A stretch of DNA of 64,000 bases from assembly GCF_041435115.1 (NCBI RefSeq), contig NZ_CP108046.1, forward strand, positions 5,642,001 to 5,706,000, written 5' to 3'. Below the pieces are notes generated by a model. The model had not been told where the DNA came from and did no database searches. It saw only the letters and a list, made by a program, of their open reading frames with translations. A program made the translations under genes and the position numbers. The DNA comes from Streptomyces sp. NBC_00289 (GTDB lineage Bacteria; Actinomycetota; Actinomycetes; Streptomycetales; Streptomycetaceae). This document shows, piece after piece, positions 48,614-57,591 of this stretch. Each line of letters opens with the position of its first letter. Within the stretch, counting starts at the first letter, position 1.

Positions 48614-49116
48614 GGAGCGCGGGGCCCGCCTGGTCTGCGGTGTCGGGGATCCGGCGGGAACGAATGTTGCGGATTGTGGCGTACCGGAATGACGGAGCGT
48701 CGATATCGGGTTGTGTCCTAGGCGTGACTCGTCACGTCCTGGAGTCGGCGGCGTGCTCCGGTACCTTGTGTGGGATGCGAGTGGTTCCGAGCACGAGCCA
48801 TGCCGGTGTCGCCTCCGAGGCGCCTCCGGATCCGGCGGTGCGCGCCGCTCCTCGCCCGGTGGGAGGGCCTGTGGCCCCCGCCTGTTCGACTCCCCGCAAC
48901 GAGCGTCGCACAGTATCCCGCACGGGTACTCCTTCGCGCTGGAATATGCCCGAAGCGCTTGTTGGGGTGACTGTACGTCAACCATGCTGTCTCGTAAGGG
49001 ACTCACGTTCAGTGACCCTGGCTCTGGCCGTTGTTCTGGTCATGCAAAAAATGGCTACGATCGTGGCCCTCGTGAGGCGCGAGGCTATGTGTCCGCCGGT
49101 TCGGATGGTGTGAGCG
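48614..49116. promoter_or_regulatory. 503-bp control region of the HATPase gene
   Basis: No gene is convincing; an open plus-strand frame runs through it, but its peptide looks like shadow sequence. CGTGAC-TC-GTCACG (48723-48736) is a perfect palindrome with GTGA-N4-TCAC outline, near the BldD consensus. A likely promoter near the gene is TTGTTC (49031-49036) and TACGAT (49056-49061), spaced 19 bp. Confidence 0.45.
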
Positions 49117-49626
49117 GTGCAGGTGCTCCAAGTGCAGCTGGAAGTCCGGCCCGACCCCGCTGAGGTGGGGCGAGCGCGGCGGTGGGCCCGCTCCCGGCTC
49201 GCCGGGTCCGGAATAGAGGCCGACGAACCACTCGCCGAGACCCTGATCCTGCTCGTCTCCGAACTGGTCACCAACGCCGTGGTGCACACCGGCTGTCCGG
49301 CCGTACTGCGTCTGTCCCTGCCCGGCGGGACGGAGGGACCGGCCACCGTACGCCTCGAAGTGGCCGACACCAGCGGCCGGGCCCCGGTGCCCCGGTGCGC
49401 GGACGGCGAGGAGACCGGCGGCCGTGGCCTCGCCCTCGTCGACGGCCTCGCCGACCGCTGGGGCTGGAGCCCCGAAGGGGCGGGCAAGCGCATCTGGTGC
49501 GAACTCGACCGCTGTACGCGGCCGCAGGACCCGGCCGCCGCCTACGGAAGCGGAGCGACGGCCTCGGCGACTTCGACCGCCTCGGCGGCTTCGGCGTACG
49601 AGGGGCTGGCGTTCGAGGCCGTCTAG
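49117..49626 (+). CDS. HATPase_c anti-sigma/regulatory kinase
   Basis: The 169-residue protein is a lone Bergerat-fold ATPase: N box LVSELVTNAVVHTG, G1 box LEVADTSGRAP and G2 box GGRGLALVDGLADRWGW. Streptomyces has many such RsbW/SpoIIAB-like proteins that bind a sigma factor or phosphorylate STAS antagonists. The last 35 residues are an Ala/Ser-rich tail with TASATSTASAASA. GTG 49117 was chosen. It sits inside the acyl-CoA gene region but is not obviously part of that pathway. Confidence 0.9.
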   Translation: MQVLQVQLEVRPDPAEVGRARRWARSRLAGSGIEADEPLAETLILLVSELVTNAVVHTGCPAVLRLSLPGGTEGPATVRLEVADTSGRAPVPRCADGEETGGRGLALVDGLADRWGWSPEGAGKRIWCELDRCTRPQDPAAAYGSGATASATSTASAASAYEGLAFEAV

Positions 49627-50214
49627 GGGCCGCAGCCGGCTGCCGCCTGCTGCCTGCCCTCGCGGTCCGTCGTCCGCCTCCGCCGTCCGTTCGTCCGTTG
49701 CCCGCGGTCCGTCGCCCGCGCAGGGTAGGTGCGGCGTGTACGGCGTGCGGTACGGCACGGACAAGCTTCGTGCGCGGTGGCGCGGCGTGGTTGGGGCACG
49801 GATGCGGTGGGCCGGAGAATCCTGTGCCGGGCGAGCAGCGATGCGCCGGGACGTGCTTCTGTGCGCGCCCATGGCAAATAGGGCATAAGTGATAAATCTC
49901 CGAGCAGGTGTTGACGTGACCTGTCCGTTTGATCACGCTTGTGGTCAGCGATTCGCCGCGAGGGGACGGCGAGGGTTCCGGTGACGGGAACCCTCGGCGA
50001 GCGTGGGTCGTGATTCGGCGTCGACTCCCTCGGGGCCAGGCGGAGGTGACGGGGAGGGTGCGCCGGAGTCGGATGGCGGTGCGCGATGCCGTGCTCGGGG
50101 CGGGTGGGGGGCACTTGCCGGCCGGGCGCGGACGGGAGTGGGGGTGGCGCACCGCCGCCCGACGCATGGTGCGGGCGGGGAGGGTTCCCGGCGCGGACAG
50201 GGCCGGGTGCCACT
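49627..50214. other. 588-bp convergent intergenic region
   Basis: Between convergent HATPase and cyclase genes no gene is supported. One clear hairpin is CGAGGGTTCC-N7-GGAACCCTCG (49970-49996), a possible terminator. The remainder includes a CGTCCG-rich low-complexity stretch near 49660-49720. A short minus-strand frame from about 49891 lacks good evidence. Confidence 0.5.
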
Positions 50215-51150
50215 TCACAGAACGGCGACGGGTGCCACCGGGGTTCCGGTCGCGCCGACGAAGGGTTCGGGCATCGCCGACAGCAGGAACGCGTACCGGC
50301 CCTCTTGTCCACAGGCTGTGGACAACTTTTCGAGATTCCAGTTCTGGCCCTGTAGCATCCCCATCTCCACGAGGTCGAGCGCGTGCACGGGCAGCCACAA
50401 GTCGTCTATCTCGGGCGGAAATATCTCAAAGGTGAGCGTGTCGTTCGCGACCGCCGCGACGTCACGCGCGTGGAACCACTCCGGGGTGCCGATCGACAGC
50501 CCCGGTGACGGATAGCCGTACGCGTCCCTGTCGCCCGCGAGGTAGACCTGGATCTGCCCGGTCCGTACGAGCACGATGTCGCCGGCACGCACCCGTGTTC
50601 CGGCGAGTTCCTCGGCCGCCTCCAGGTCCTCCGTGGTGACGGCGTGGCCGCCGGTGAGCCGGTCCACGCCTCGCGCGCGTGCCACGTCGAGCAGCACCCC
50701 GCGCGAGACGATGTGCCGCGCCTTGTCGATGCCGCTGAACTCGGCGCCGCCGTGCGGGGTGATGGTGTCGGCCGGGCGGCCGTTGTAGAGCCGGCCCGAG
50801 TGCGAGACGTGGGTGAGCGCGTCCCAGTGGGTGGCGGCCTGCAGTCCCATGGTCACGGCGTCGTCGCTGCACGCCACGGTGCCGGGGCCGAAGATCTCCT
50901 GGTTGATCTGCACCATCGCGTGCAGGGGGTTGATCCGCCCCGGGATCATCCCGGTCTGCACGCCGTCCTGGCGGAGCGGGAGGGCGAGGGGGACGCGGCG
51001 GCCCGTCCGGACGCACGCGGCGGCCTCGCGGACGACCTCGTCGGTGATCAGGTTGAGGGTGCCGATCTCGTCGTCCGCCCCCCAACGCCCCCAGTTGTTG
51101 ACGCGCTTGGCGATGTCCTGGAACGCGGGATGGAGCGCTGGCGGCGACAT
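50215..51150 (-). CDS. cyclase-family / kynurenine formamidase-like hydrolase
   Basis: The 311-residue protein has the metal-binding signature HWDALTHVSHSG (variant of HxGTHxDxPxH) and the DIVLVRTGQ and WFHARDVAAVAND strands of the cyclase superfamily (PF04199). Relatives hydrolyse formamides, cyclic esters or related ring substrates, which fits an alicyclic or aromatic catabolic pathway. ATG 51150 is chosen because GGGGAGGACAG precedes it. It is divergent from the SDR gene with operator site 3 between them. Confidence 0.87.
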   Translation of the reverse strand: MSPPALHPAFQDIAKRVNNWGRWGADDEIGTLNLITDEVVREAAACVRTGRRVPLALPLRQDGVQTGMIPGRINPLHAMVQINQEIFGPGTVACSDDAVTMGLQAATHWDALTHVSHSGRLYNGRPADTITPHGGAEFSGIDKARHIVSRGVLLDVARARGVDRLTGGHAVTTEDLEAAEELAGTRVRAGDIVLVRTGQIQVYLAGDRDAYGYPSPGLSIGTPEWFHARDVAAVANDTLTFEIFPPEIDDLWLPVHALDLVEMGMLQGQNWNLEKLSTACGQEGRYAFLLSAMPEPFVGATGTPVAPVAVL

Positions 51151-51197
51151 CTGTCCTCCCCGGGGCTTGTCTCCGGCCGTCTGCCGGGACATAAAAT

Positions 51198-51212
51198 CTA
51201 ACGGTCCGTCAG
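51198..51212. promoter_or_regulatory. operator site 3, CTAACGGTCCGTCAG
   Basis: The fifteen-base site has one mismatch to CTGACG-N3-CGTCAG and TC...GA flanks (51197-51213). It lies 22 bp upstream of the SDR start and 48 bp from the cyclase ATG, so it can control both divergent genes. Confidence 0.75.
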
Positions 51213-51233
51213 AAACCGCGGGAAGGGGCCGGC

Positions 51234-52145
51234 GTGGGGAACTTCTTGGCAGGCAGGGTCGTCGCCGTGACCGGCGCCGGGCGGGGCATCGGCCGCGCGG
51301 TCGCGCTGGCCGCGGCGGCCGAGGGCGCGCGGGTCGTCGTCAACGACTACGGGGTGGCGGTGGACGGCGCGTCACCGACCAGCGAGGTCGCCGAGGCCGT
51401 CGTCAAGGAGATCGTGGCGGCGGGCGGGGACGCCGTCGCGGTCGCCGACGACGTCTCCACGATGGCGGGCGGGCAGCGCGTCGTGGACGTGGCGCTGTCG
51501 TCGTACGGACGGCTCGACGGAGTCGTGTGCGTGGCCGGGATCCTGCGCGAGCGGATGCTGTTCAACATGGCCGAGGAGGAGTGGGACCCGGTCGTGGCGA
51601 CGCACCTCAAGGGCACGTTCACCGTGTTCCGGGCCGCGTCGGCGGTGATGCGCACGCAGCGCGCGGGCACGTTGATCGGCTTCACCAGCGGCAACCACCA
51701 GGGGTCGGTGTCGCAGGCCAACTACAGCGCCGCGAAGGGCGGGATCATCTCGCTGGTGCGCAGTGCGGCGCTCGGCCTGCACAAGTACGGGGTCACCGCC
51801 AACGCGGTCGCGCCGGTCGCGCGGACCCGGATGTCGGCGAACGTTCCCATGGAACTCACCGAGATCGGGGAGCCGGAGGACGTGGCCGCGCTGGTCGTCT
51901 ACCTGCTGTCGGACCGGGCGCGGGAGGAGCGGATCACCGGCCAGGTGTACACGATCGCGGGTCCGAAGCTCGCGGTGTGGGCCCAGCCGAGGGAACTGCG
52001 CGCCGCGTACGCGGAGGGCCCCTGGACCCCGGAGCGGATCGCCGACTTCCTGCCGGGGACCGTGGGCGCGGATCCGATGCCGCTGCTGGAACGGGTGGAG
52101 GCGATGGAGCGGGCGGCACGCGAGGGGACGCGGCCGAACACCTAG
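51234..52145 (+). CDS. short-chain dehydrogenase/reductase
   Basis: The 303-residue SDR has the cofactor motif TGAGRGIGRAVAL, the catalytic Tyr-x-x-x-Lys in NYSAAKGGI and the Ser in FTSGNHQGS one strand before. It oxidises or reduces an alcohol/ketone with NAD(P). The C-terminal extension (about 55 residues after VYTIAGPKL) is longer than minimal SDRs and suits the 3-hydroxyacyl-CoA-type group. The GTG start is preceded by GGGAAGGGG. It is first in an operon with an acyl-CoA dehydrogenase and a zinc alcohol dehydrogenase. Confidence 0.93.
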   Translation: MGNFLAGRVVAVTGAGRGIGRAVALAAAAEGARVVVNDYGVAVDGASPTSEVAEAVVKEIVAAGGDAVAVADDVSTMAGGQRVVDVALSSYGRLDGVVCVAGILRERMLFNMAEEEWDPVVATHLKGTFTVFRAASAVMRTQRAGTLIGFTSGNHQGSVSQANYSAAKGGIISLVRSAALGLHKYGVTANAVAPVARTRMSANVPMELTEIGEPEDVAALVVYLLSDRAREERITGQVYTIAGPKLAVWAQPRELRAAYAEGPWTPERIADFLPGTVGADPMPLLERVEAMERAAREGTRPNT

Positions 52146-52217
52146 GCCTGTCGTCCGACGGGTTCGACCCCCGGCGGTGGGGCCCGGGCACCTTTCAGTC
52201 AACGTGAGGCGGCAACC

Positions 52218-53357
52218 GTGGACTTCGGATTCACTCATGAGGACGAGACCTTCCGTGCGGAGGCGAGGACGTGGCTGGCCGCACACGCCGACCCCGACCA
52301 GGACCGCCGCACCTGGGAACGCACCCTCGGCAAGGCCGGCTGGATCGGCCTCGGCTGGCCGCGGGACGGCTACGGCAACCGCACCGCCACCCTCACCCAG
52401 CAGGTCGCCTGGGCCGAGGAGTACGCCCGCTCGCCCGCACCCCCACGCTCCGGCCACATCGGCGAGAACCTCCTCGCCCCGACCCTCCTCGCGCACGGCA
52501 CGGACGACCAACGGGCCCGCTTCCTGCCGCCGGTCGCCGCCGGCGAGGAACTCTGGTGCCAGGGCTACAGCGAACCGGGCGCCGGCTCCGACCTGGCCGG
52601 CGTGCGCACCACCGCCGTACGCGAACCGCAGGGGACCTGGCGCGTCACCGGGCAGAAGATCTGGACGTCGCTCGCCCACGAGGCGGACTGGTGCTTCGTG
52701 CTCGCCAGGACGGAACCCGGGTCGAGCCGCCACCACGGGCTCAGCTTCCTGCTCGTCCCCATGGACCAGCCCGGGCTCATTGACGTGCGGCCCATCCGGC
52801 AGCTGACGGGCACCAGCGACTTCAACGAGGTCTTCTTCGACGGCGCCCGCGCGGAGCATGTCGTGGGCGGCGAGGGTGCCGGCTGGCAGGTCGCGATGAG
52901 CCTGCTCGGCTTCGAACGCGGGGTCTCCACACTCGCCCAGCAGATCGGCTTCGCGCAGGAACTCGGACGGGTGGTGCGCACGGCCGTCGCGACGGGCGCG
53001 GTGCACGATCCCGTCGTACGGGACCGCATCGTCCGCCAGTGGGCCGAACTGCGCACGATGCGGTGGAACTCCCTGCGCACCCTGGGCGGTTCCGGCGACG
53101 CGGGCGCGCCCAGCGTGGCCAAGCTGTTGTGGGCCGGCTGGCACCAGCGGCTCGGTGAACTGGCGATGCAGGTGCGGGGGGCGACGGCGGGCGTCGGGCC
53201 GGTGGACTGGACGCCCTCGGCGCCGTACGAACTCGACACGTCGCAGCACCTGTTCCTCTTCTCCCGGGCCGACACGATCTACGGCGGCTCGGACCAGATC
53301 CAGCGCACGATCATCGCCGAGCGCGTGCTCGGCCTGCCGAGAGAACCCAGGGTCTGA
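52218..53357 (+). CDS. acyl-CoA dehydrogenase
   Basis: The 379-residue FAD enzyme has LWCQGYSEPGAGSDLAGVRT, KIWTSLAHEADWCFVLARTE, and the C-terminal FSRADTIYGGSDQIQRTIIA. It belongs to the same FadE-like subfamily as the genes at 46284 and 47453. It lies 72 bp after the SDR and is followed after 12 bp by the alcohol dehydrogenase. The GTG start is at 52218. Presumably it acts on an intermediate of the same CoA-thioester pathway. Confidence 0.93.
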   Translation: MDFGFTHEDETFRAEARTWLAAHADPDQDRRTWERTLGKAGWIGLGWPRDGYGNRTATLTQQVAWAEEYARSPAPPRSGHIGENLLAPTLLAHGTDDQRARFLPPVAAGEELWCQGYSEPGAGSDLAGVRTTAVREPQGTWRVTGQKIWTSLAHEADWCFVLARTEPGSSRHHGLSFLLVPMDQPGLIDVRPIRQLTGTSDFNEVFFDGARAEHVVGGEGAGWQVAMSLLGFERGVSTLAQQIGFAQELGRVVRTAVATGAVHDPVVRDRIVRQWAELRTMRWNSLRTLGGSGDAGAPSVAKLLWAGWHQRLGELAMQVRGATAGVGPVDWTPSAPYELDTSQHLFLFSRADTIYGGSDQIQRTIIAERVLGLPREPRV

Positions 53358-53369
53358 GGGGGCCGTGTG

Positions 53370-54419
53370 ATGCGAGGCGTGCTGTACGACGGGAAGCGGA
53401 TCGACGTCGTGGACGATCTGGAGGTGCGGGACCCGGGACCCGGTGAGGTGCAGGTCGCCATCGCGGCGGCCGGACTGTGCCACAGCGACCTGTCCGTGGT
53501 GGACGGCACCATACCTTTCCCGGTTCCCGTGGTGCTGGGCCATGAGGGTGCGGGTGTCGTCGAAGCAGTGGGTGTGGGCGTCACCCATGTGTCACCCGGC
53601 GACCACGTCGCCCTGTCCACGCTCGCGAGCTGCGGCACCTGCGCCGAGTGCGACCGTGGCCGGCCCACGATGTGCCGGAGGGCGATCGGGCGGCCGGGAC
53701 AGCCCTTCACCCGGGCCGGGCACCCGGTGTACCAGTTCGCCTCCAACTCGGCCTTCGCGGAACGCACGGTGGTCAAGGCGGTCCAGGCGGTGCGCATCGC
53801 GAAGGACATCCCGATGCCCTCCGCCGCGCTCATCGGCTGCGGAGTGCTGACCGGGGTGGGCGCCGTGCTCAACCGGGCGAAGGTGGACCGCGGGGACAGC
53901 GTGCTGGTGATCGGCACGGGCGGCATCGGGCTCAACGTCCTGCAGGGCGCGCGGATCGCGGGCGCGCTGCGGATCGTCGCCGTGGACGCGAATCCGGCGA
54001 AGGAGGCGGCGGCCCGGCAGTTCGGCGCGACCGACTTCCTGACCTCCGCCGAGGGCGTGCGGGACCTCCTGCCCACGGGCGTGGATCACGCCTTCGAGTG
54101 CGTCGGCCGCGTCGAGCTGATCCGCCAGGCGATCGACCTGCTTGACCGGCACGGCCAGGCGATCCTCCTCGGCGTCCCCCCGGCGACGGCCGAGGCCTCG
54201 TTCCTCGTCTCGTCCATGTACCTGGACAAGTCGATCCTGGGCTGCCGCTACGGCTCCTCCCGCCCCCAGCGCGACATCGCCCTGTACGCAGACCTGTACC
54301 GGCAGGGCCGCCTCCTCCTCGACGAGCTGGTCACCAGGACGTACCCGGTGGAGGACTTCGAGAAGGCGACAGCGGACGCGGAGGCGGGCCGGGTGGCCCG
54401 GGGGGTGCTGACGTTCTAG
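53370..54419 (+). CDS. zinc-dependent alcohol dehydrogenase
   Basis: The 349-residue medium-chain dehydrogenase has catalytic zinc ligands in GLCHSD, GHEGAG and GCGVLTG, and the structural zinc site CGTCAECDRGRPTMC. The NAD-binding loop is VIGTGGIGLNVLQGA. The arrangement is that of the class III-like mycobacterial/actinobacterial ADHs. It is the third gene of the operon, with GAGGGGG before ATG. A long hairpin overlapping its stop ends the operon. Confidence 0.93.
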   Translation: MRGVLYDGKRIDVVDDLEVRDPGPGEVQVAIAAAGLCHSDLSVVDGTIPFPVPVVLGHEGAGVVEAVGVGVTHVSPGDHVALSTLASCGTCAECDRGRPTMCRRAIGRPGQPFTRAGHPVYQFASNSAFAERTVVKAVQAVRIAKDIPMPSAALIGCGVLTGVGAVLNRAKVDRGDSVLVIGTGGIGLNVLQGARIAGALRIVAVDANPAKEAAARQFGATDFLTSAEGVRDLLPTGVDHAFECVGRVELIRQAIDLLDRHGQAILLGVPPATAEASFLVSSMYLDKSILGCRYGSSRPQRDIALYADLYRQGRLLLDELVTRTYPVEDFEKATADAEAGRVARGVLTF

Positions 54420-54473
54420 TGCCGCGGCAGGCGACGTTTGCGCGGCGGGGCGCACGTTGCCTGCCGGGGCACT
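54418..54473. terminator. imperfect long hairpin overlapping two convergent stop codons
   Basis: Arms of about 20 bp (left 54418-54437, right 54454-54473) hold AGTGCC and GGCAGGC pairing with GCCTGCC and GGCACT. The stem begins inside the alcohol dehydrogenase stop and ends in the AraC-type gene's stop, so it terminates both. Its right arm recurs at 58483-58503. Confidence 0.7.
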
Positions 54474-55527
54474 AGCCGTGCCGGGCGGCTCCGAGGCGCT
54501 GTGGGGTCCCGACGACCCCCGGTCCGCTGTCGCCGGTCCGGAAGGTGCGGCGGTAGGCGGTCGGGGTGACCCCGAGTGCCGTCTGCAGGTGCTGGCGCAT
54601 CGACTGGGCCGTGCCGAAGCCGGCGTCGCGGGCGATCTGGTCCACCGACAGGTCGGTGGATTCCAGCAGGTGGCGGGCCCGTTCCACGCGCTGCTGGGTG
54701 AGCCACTGGCCGGGGCTGACGCCGGTCTCCTCGCGGAAGCGGCGGGTGAAGGTGCGGACCGACATGGCCTCCTGCTCGGCCATGTCCCGCAGCTGGATCG
54801 GCTCGTGCAGACGGCCCAGCGCCCAGGCGCGGGCGGTCGTCGTGGTGGCCAGTTGCGGTTCGGGCAGCGGGCGGTGGATGTACTGCGCCTGCCCGCCGTC
54901 GCGGTGCGGCGGTACGACGGTGCGGCGGGCCACCTCGTTGGCGACGGCCGTGCCGTGGTCGCGGCGCACCATGTGCAGACACAGGTCGATCCCGGCCGCG
55001 ACGCCCGCCGAGGTCAGTACGTCGCCGTCGTCGATGAACAGGACGTCCGGATCGACCCTGATCCGTGGGAACAGCCGCTGGAAACGGTCGGCGTCGGCCC
55101 AGTGCGTGGCCGCGGGGCGGCCGTCGAGGTGCCCGGCGGCGGCCAGCACGTACCCGCCGGTGCAGATGGCGGTGAGCCGGGTGCCGGGCCGGATCCGGGC
55201 GAGGGCGGCGGCCAGTTCGGGGGTGAGGACTCCCTCCTCGTAGACCGGGCCGAGTTCGTACGAGGCCGGGACGACGACGGTGTCCGCGGTGGCCAGGGCC
55301 TCCGGCCCGTACCGGACGTCGATCGCGAAGTCGGCGTCCGTCTCGACCGAGCCCGGCGGGCGGATCGAGCAGGTGACGACCTCGTACAGGTGCCGACCCC
55401 GGGCGTCCTTGGGACGGCCGAAGATGCGGTGCGGGATGCCCAGTTCGAAGGGGAGGAGTCCGTCGAGGGCGAGGACGACGACGCGGTGCGGGCGGAAGCC
55501 GGTGGCCGGTTCGGATGCCGATTGCAT
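54472..55527 (-). CDS. GlxA-type AraC-family regulator
   Basis: The 351-residue protein joins an N-terminal DJ-1/PfpI-like domain (about 15-200, VVVLALDGLLPFELGIPHRI; CTGGYVLAAAG holds the nucleophile-elbow Cys) to a C-terminal double helix-turn-helix AraC domain (MSVRTFTRRFREETGVSPGQ, IARDAGFGTAQSMRQHLQTA). Such proteins activate catabolic genes. It is divergent from an MFS gene, its most likely target. Whether it also affects the acyl-CoA regulon is not visible. Confidence 0.9.
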   Translation of the reverse strand: MQSASEPATGFRPHRVVVLALDGLLPFELGIPHRIFGRPKDARGRHLYEVVTCSIRPPGSVETDADFAIDVRYGPEALATADTVVVPASYELGPVYEEGVLTPELAAALARIRPGTRLTAICTGGYVLAAAGHLDGRPAATHWADADRFQRLFPRIRVDPDVLFIDDGDVLTSAGVAAGIDLCLHMVRRDHGTAVANEVARRTVVPPHRDGGQAQYIHRPLPEPQLATTTTARAWALGRLHEPIQLRDMAEQEAMSVRTFTRRFREETGVSPGQWLTQQRVERARHLLESTDLSVDQIARDAGFGTAQSMRQHLQTALGVTPTAYRRTFRTGDSGPGVVGTPQRLGAARHG

Positions 55528-55567
55528 GGCCCGATCCTAACGAATGCTGTCCTTCGGGCCACTCGCT

Positions 55568-55580
55568 CGGACGGCGTCCG
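55568..55580. promoter_or_regulatory. CGGAC-GGC-GTCCG inverted repeat between AraC-type and MFS genes
   Basis: A perfect 5-3-5 inverted repeat in the 71-bp divergent gap, just before the MFS ribosome-binding site. It is a candidate binding site for the adjacent GlxA-type regulator. Confidence 0.35.
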
Positions 55581-55598
55581 AAAAGGAAGCTCTATGGC

Positions 55599-56915
55599 GT
55601 GACCCAGACAACCGACGCCGCGGCCGCCGCGACGGCACCCGAGCCGACCCGATCCCGTCGTATCCACCGCGCCTGGTTCGTCGCCGCCGTCACCTTCGTG
55701 ACGATCATCGGCGCCGCCGCCTTCCGTTCCCTGCCCGGGCTGCTCATCGACCCGCTGCACGAGGAGTTCGGCTGGTCGCACGGCACGATCGGGGCCGCGG
55801 TCTCCATCAACCTCGCGCTGTACGGACTCACCGCTCCCTTCGCGGCCGCGCTCATGGACCGCTTCGGCATCCGGCGGATCGTCGCCGGCGCCCTCACCGT
55901 GATCGCGATCGGTTCCGGCCTGACGGTCTGGATGACGGCGGCCTGGCAGCTGCTGCTGTGCTGGGGCCTGCTGGTCGGCCTCGGTTCCGGCTCGATGGCG
56001 CTCGCCTTCGCCGCGACGGTCACCAACCGCTGGTTCACCACGCGGCGCGGCCTGGTCACCGGCATCCTCACCGCCGCCTCCGCCTCCGGCCAGCTGATCT
56101 TCCTGCCGCTGCTGTCCTGGATGGTGGAGGCGCACGACTGGCGCCCGGCGGCCGTCACGGTGGCCCTCGCCGCCCTCGCGGTCGTCCCCTTCGTGTGGCT
56201 GCTGCTGCGCGACCATCCGGCCGACGTGGGCCTCGCGCCGTACGGTGCCGAGGAGTTCGTGCCCAAGCCCGAGCCGGTCACCGGTGCCGCCCGCCGCGCG
56301 GTCACCGTCCTGTTCAAGGCCGCCCGCACCGGCCCGTTCTGGCTGCTGGCGGGCACCTTCGCGATCTGCGGCGCCTCCACCAACGGCCTGGTCCAGACCC
56401 ACTTCGTGCCCGCCGCCCACGACCACGGGATGCCCGTCACCGCGGCGGCCTCGCTGCTCGCGGTCATCGGTGTGTTCGACGTGGTCGGCACGGTGGCCTC
56501 GGGCTGGTTCACCGACCGCTACGAACCGCGCCGGCTGCTCGCCGTCTACTACGCGCTGCGCGGCATCTCCCTGCTCTTCCTGCCGATGCTGCTCGCGCCG
56601 AGCGTGCGCCCGCCGATGCTCTTCTTCATCGTCTTCTACGGCCTCGACTGGGTCGCCACCGTCCCGCCGACCGTGGCGCTGTGCCGTGAGCAGTACGGCG
56701 AGGACAGCGCGATCGTCTTCGGCTGGGTCCTCGCCTCGCACCAGGTCGGCGCCGCGCTCGTGGCCTTCCTCGGCGGCGTGGTACGGGACGTCTTCGGGAC
56801 GTACGACATGATCTGGTACGCCTCCGGGGCGCTGTGCGCGGCGGCGGCACTGATGGCGCTGGTGATCCGGCGGCGCACGGTCCCGCCCGTGGGGCGACTC
56901 GCGGTGGCGGGCTGA
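55599..56915 (+). CDS. MFS transporter (monocarboxylate/oxalate-type)
   Basis: The 438-residue protein has 12 predicted helices, beginning with WFVAAVTFVTIIGAAAFRS. It carries the loop 2-3 motif MDRFGIRRIVAG and ATVTNRWFTTRRGLVTGILT, which is typical of the MCT/OFA-type carboxylate transporters. Import of an organic acid fits the catabolic neighbours. GTG 55599 follows AAAAGGAAG. It is divergent from the AraC-type regulator. Confidence 0.87.
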   Translation: MTQTTDAAAAATAPEPTRSRRIHRAWFVAAVTFVTIIGAAAFRSLPGLLIDPLHEEFGWSHGTIGAAVSINLALYGLTAPFAAALMDRFGIRRIVAGALTVIAIGSGLTVWMTAAWQLLLCWGLLVGLGSGSMALAFAATVTNRWFTTRRGLVTGILTAASASGQLIFLPLLSWMVEAHDWRPAAVTVALAALAVVPFVWLLLRDHPADVGLAPYGAEEFVPKPEPVTGAARRAVTVLFKAARTGPFWLLAGTFAICGASTNGLVQTHFVPAAHDHGMPVTAAASLLAVIGVFDVVGTVASGWFTDRYEPRRLLAVYYALRGISLLFLPMLLAPSVRPPMLFFIVFYGLDWVATVPPTVALCREQYGEDSAIVFGWVLASHQVGAALVAFLGGVVRDVFGTYDMIWYASGALCAAAALMALVIRRRTVPPVGRLAVAG

Positions 56916-56940
56916 GCAGACGGGCCGGTCGACGGGCCGG

Positions 56941-57549
56941 TCAGATGAAACGGCCCCTGTGGAACAGCAGGGGCCTCGCGTCCCCGGTGCCCGTGCCCAG
57001 CGCGTCCACCCGTCCCACCACGATCAGGTGGTCGCCGCCCGTGTGCACCGCGTGGATCGTGCAGTCGATCCACGCGAGCGCGCCCGAGAGGCGCGGGGAG
57101 CCCGACACGGGCGCCGCGTCGTAGGCGACGCCGGCGAACTTGTCGGTGCCGCTGACCGCGAAACCGCGGCACAGCTCGCCCTGGTGGGCGCCCAGGACGT
57201 TCACGCAGAAGGCGCCCGCGCGCGCGATGCGGGGCCAGGTCGCCGACGTACGGCCGACCATGAAGGCGACCAGGGGCGGATCGAGGGACAGGGAGGAGAA
57301 CGACTGGCAGGCGAAGCCGGCGGGACCCGCGGCGGCGTCCTCGCCGTCGGCGGCGGGTGCCGTGACCACGGTGACGCCGGTCGCGAAGGTTCCCAGTACC
57401 CGTCGGAACTCGGCCGGGGCGAGCGGCGCACGCTCGTCCGCGCGGACGCACCGCAGGTCCGGGCGCGGCAGCGGCTCCACCGGAGCGGGTGTGACCCCGG
57501 CCGACCTGAGGTAGCGGACGGCGGCTTCCGCTGTCCCTGCTTGTCCCAT
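56941..57549 (-). CDS. flavin reductase-like FMN-binding protein
   Basis: The 202-residue protein has the flavin reductase fold: RVLGTFATGVTVVTAPA, FACQSFSSLSLDPPLVAFMV, FCVNVLGAHQGELCRGFAVS and the terminal DHLIIVV-type strand DHLIVVGRVDALG. Such proteins supply reduced FMN to a monooxygenase. No monooxygenase is adjacent except the distant one at 62675. ATG 57549 has GGGGGA nearby; another ATG is at 57561. Operator site 4 lies just upstream. Confidence 0.88.
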   Translation of the reverse strand: MGQAGTAEAAVRYLRSAGVTPAPVEPLPRPDLRCVRADERAPLAPAEFRRVLGTFATGVTVVTAPAADGEDAAAGPAGFACQSFSSLSLDPPLVAFMVGRTSATWPRIARAGAFCVNVLGAHQGELCRGFAVSGTDKFAGVAYDAAPVSGSPRLSGALAWIDCTIHAVHTGGDHLIVVGRVDALGTGTGDARPLLFHRGRFI

Positions 57550-57566
57550 CACGTCCCCCATTGAAG

Positions 57567-57581
57567 CTGACGGGGCGTCAG
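57567..57581. promoter_or_regulatory. operator site 4, CTGACGGGGCGTCAG
   Basis: A perfect CTGACG-N3-CGTCAG palindrome between the hydratase stop and the flavin reductase start (18 bp upstream of the chosen ATG). It suggests the flavin reductase has its own controlled promoter inside the gene string. Confidence 0.8.
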
Positions 57582-57591
57582 ATGGGAAGGG

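Noticed and set aside
48610..49113. A 167-codon plus-strand frame before the HATPase gene
   Set aside because: Composition is mixed (Pro/Arg/Ser-rich, then a short hydrophobic patch), there is no ribosome-binding site, and the promoter of the HATPase gene appears to lie inside it.
49623..49891. A minus-strand frame starting MPYLPWARTEARPGAS
   Set aside because: Weak start site, Arg/Thr/Pro-rich shadow-like composition and no recognisable family.
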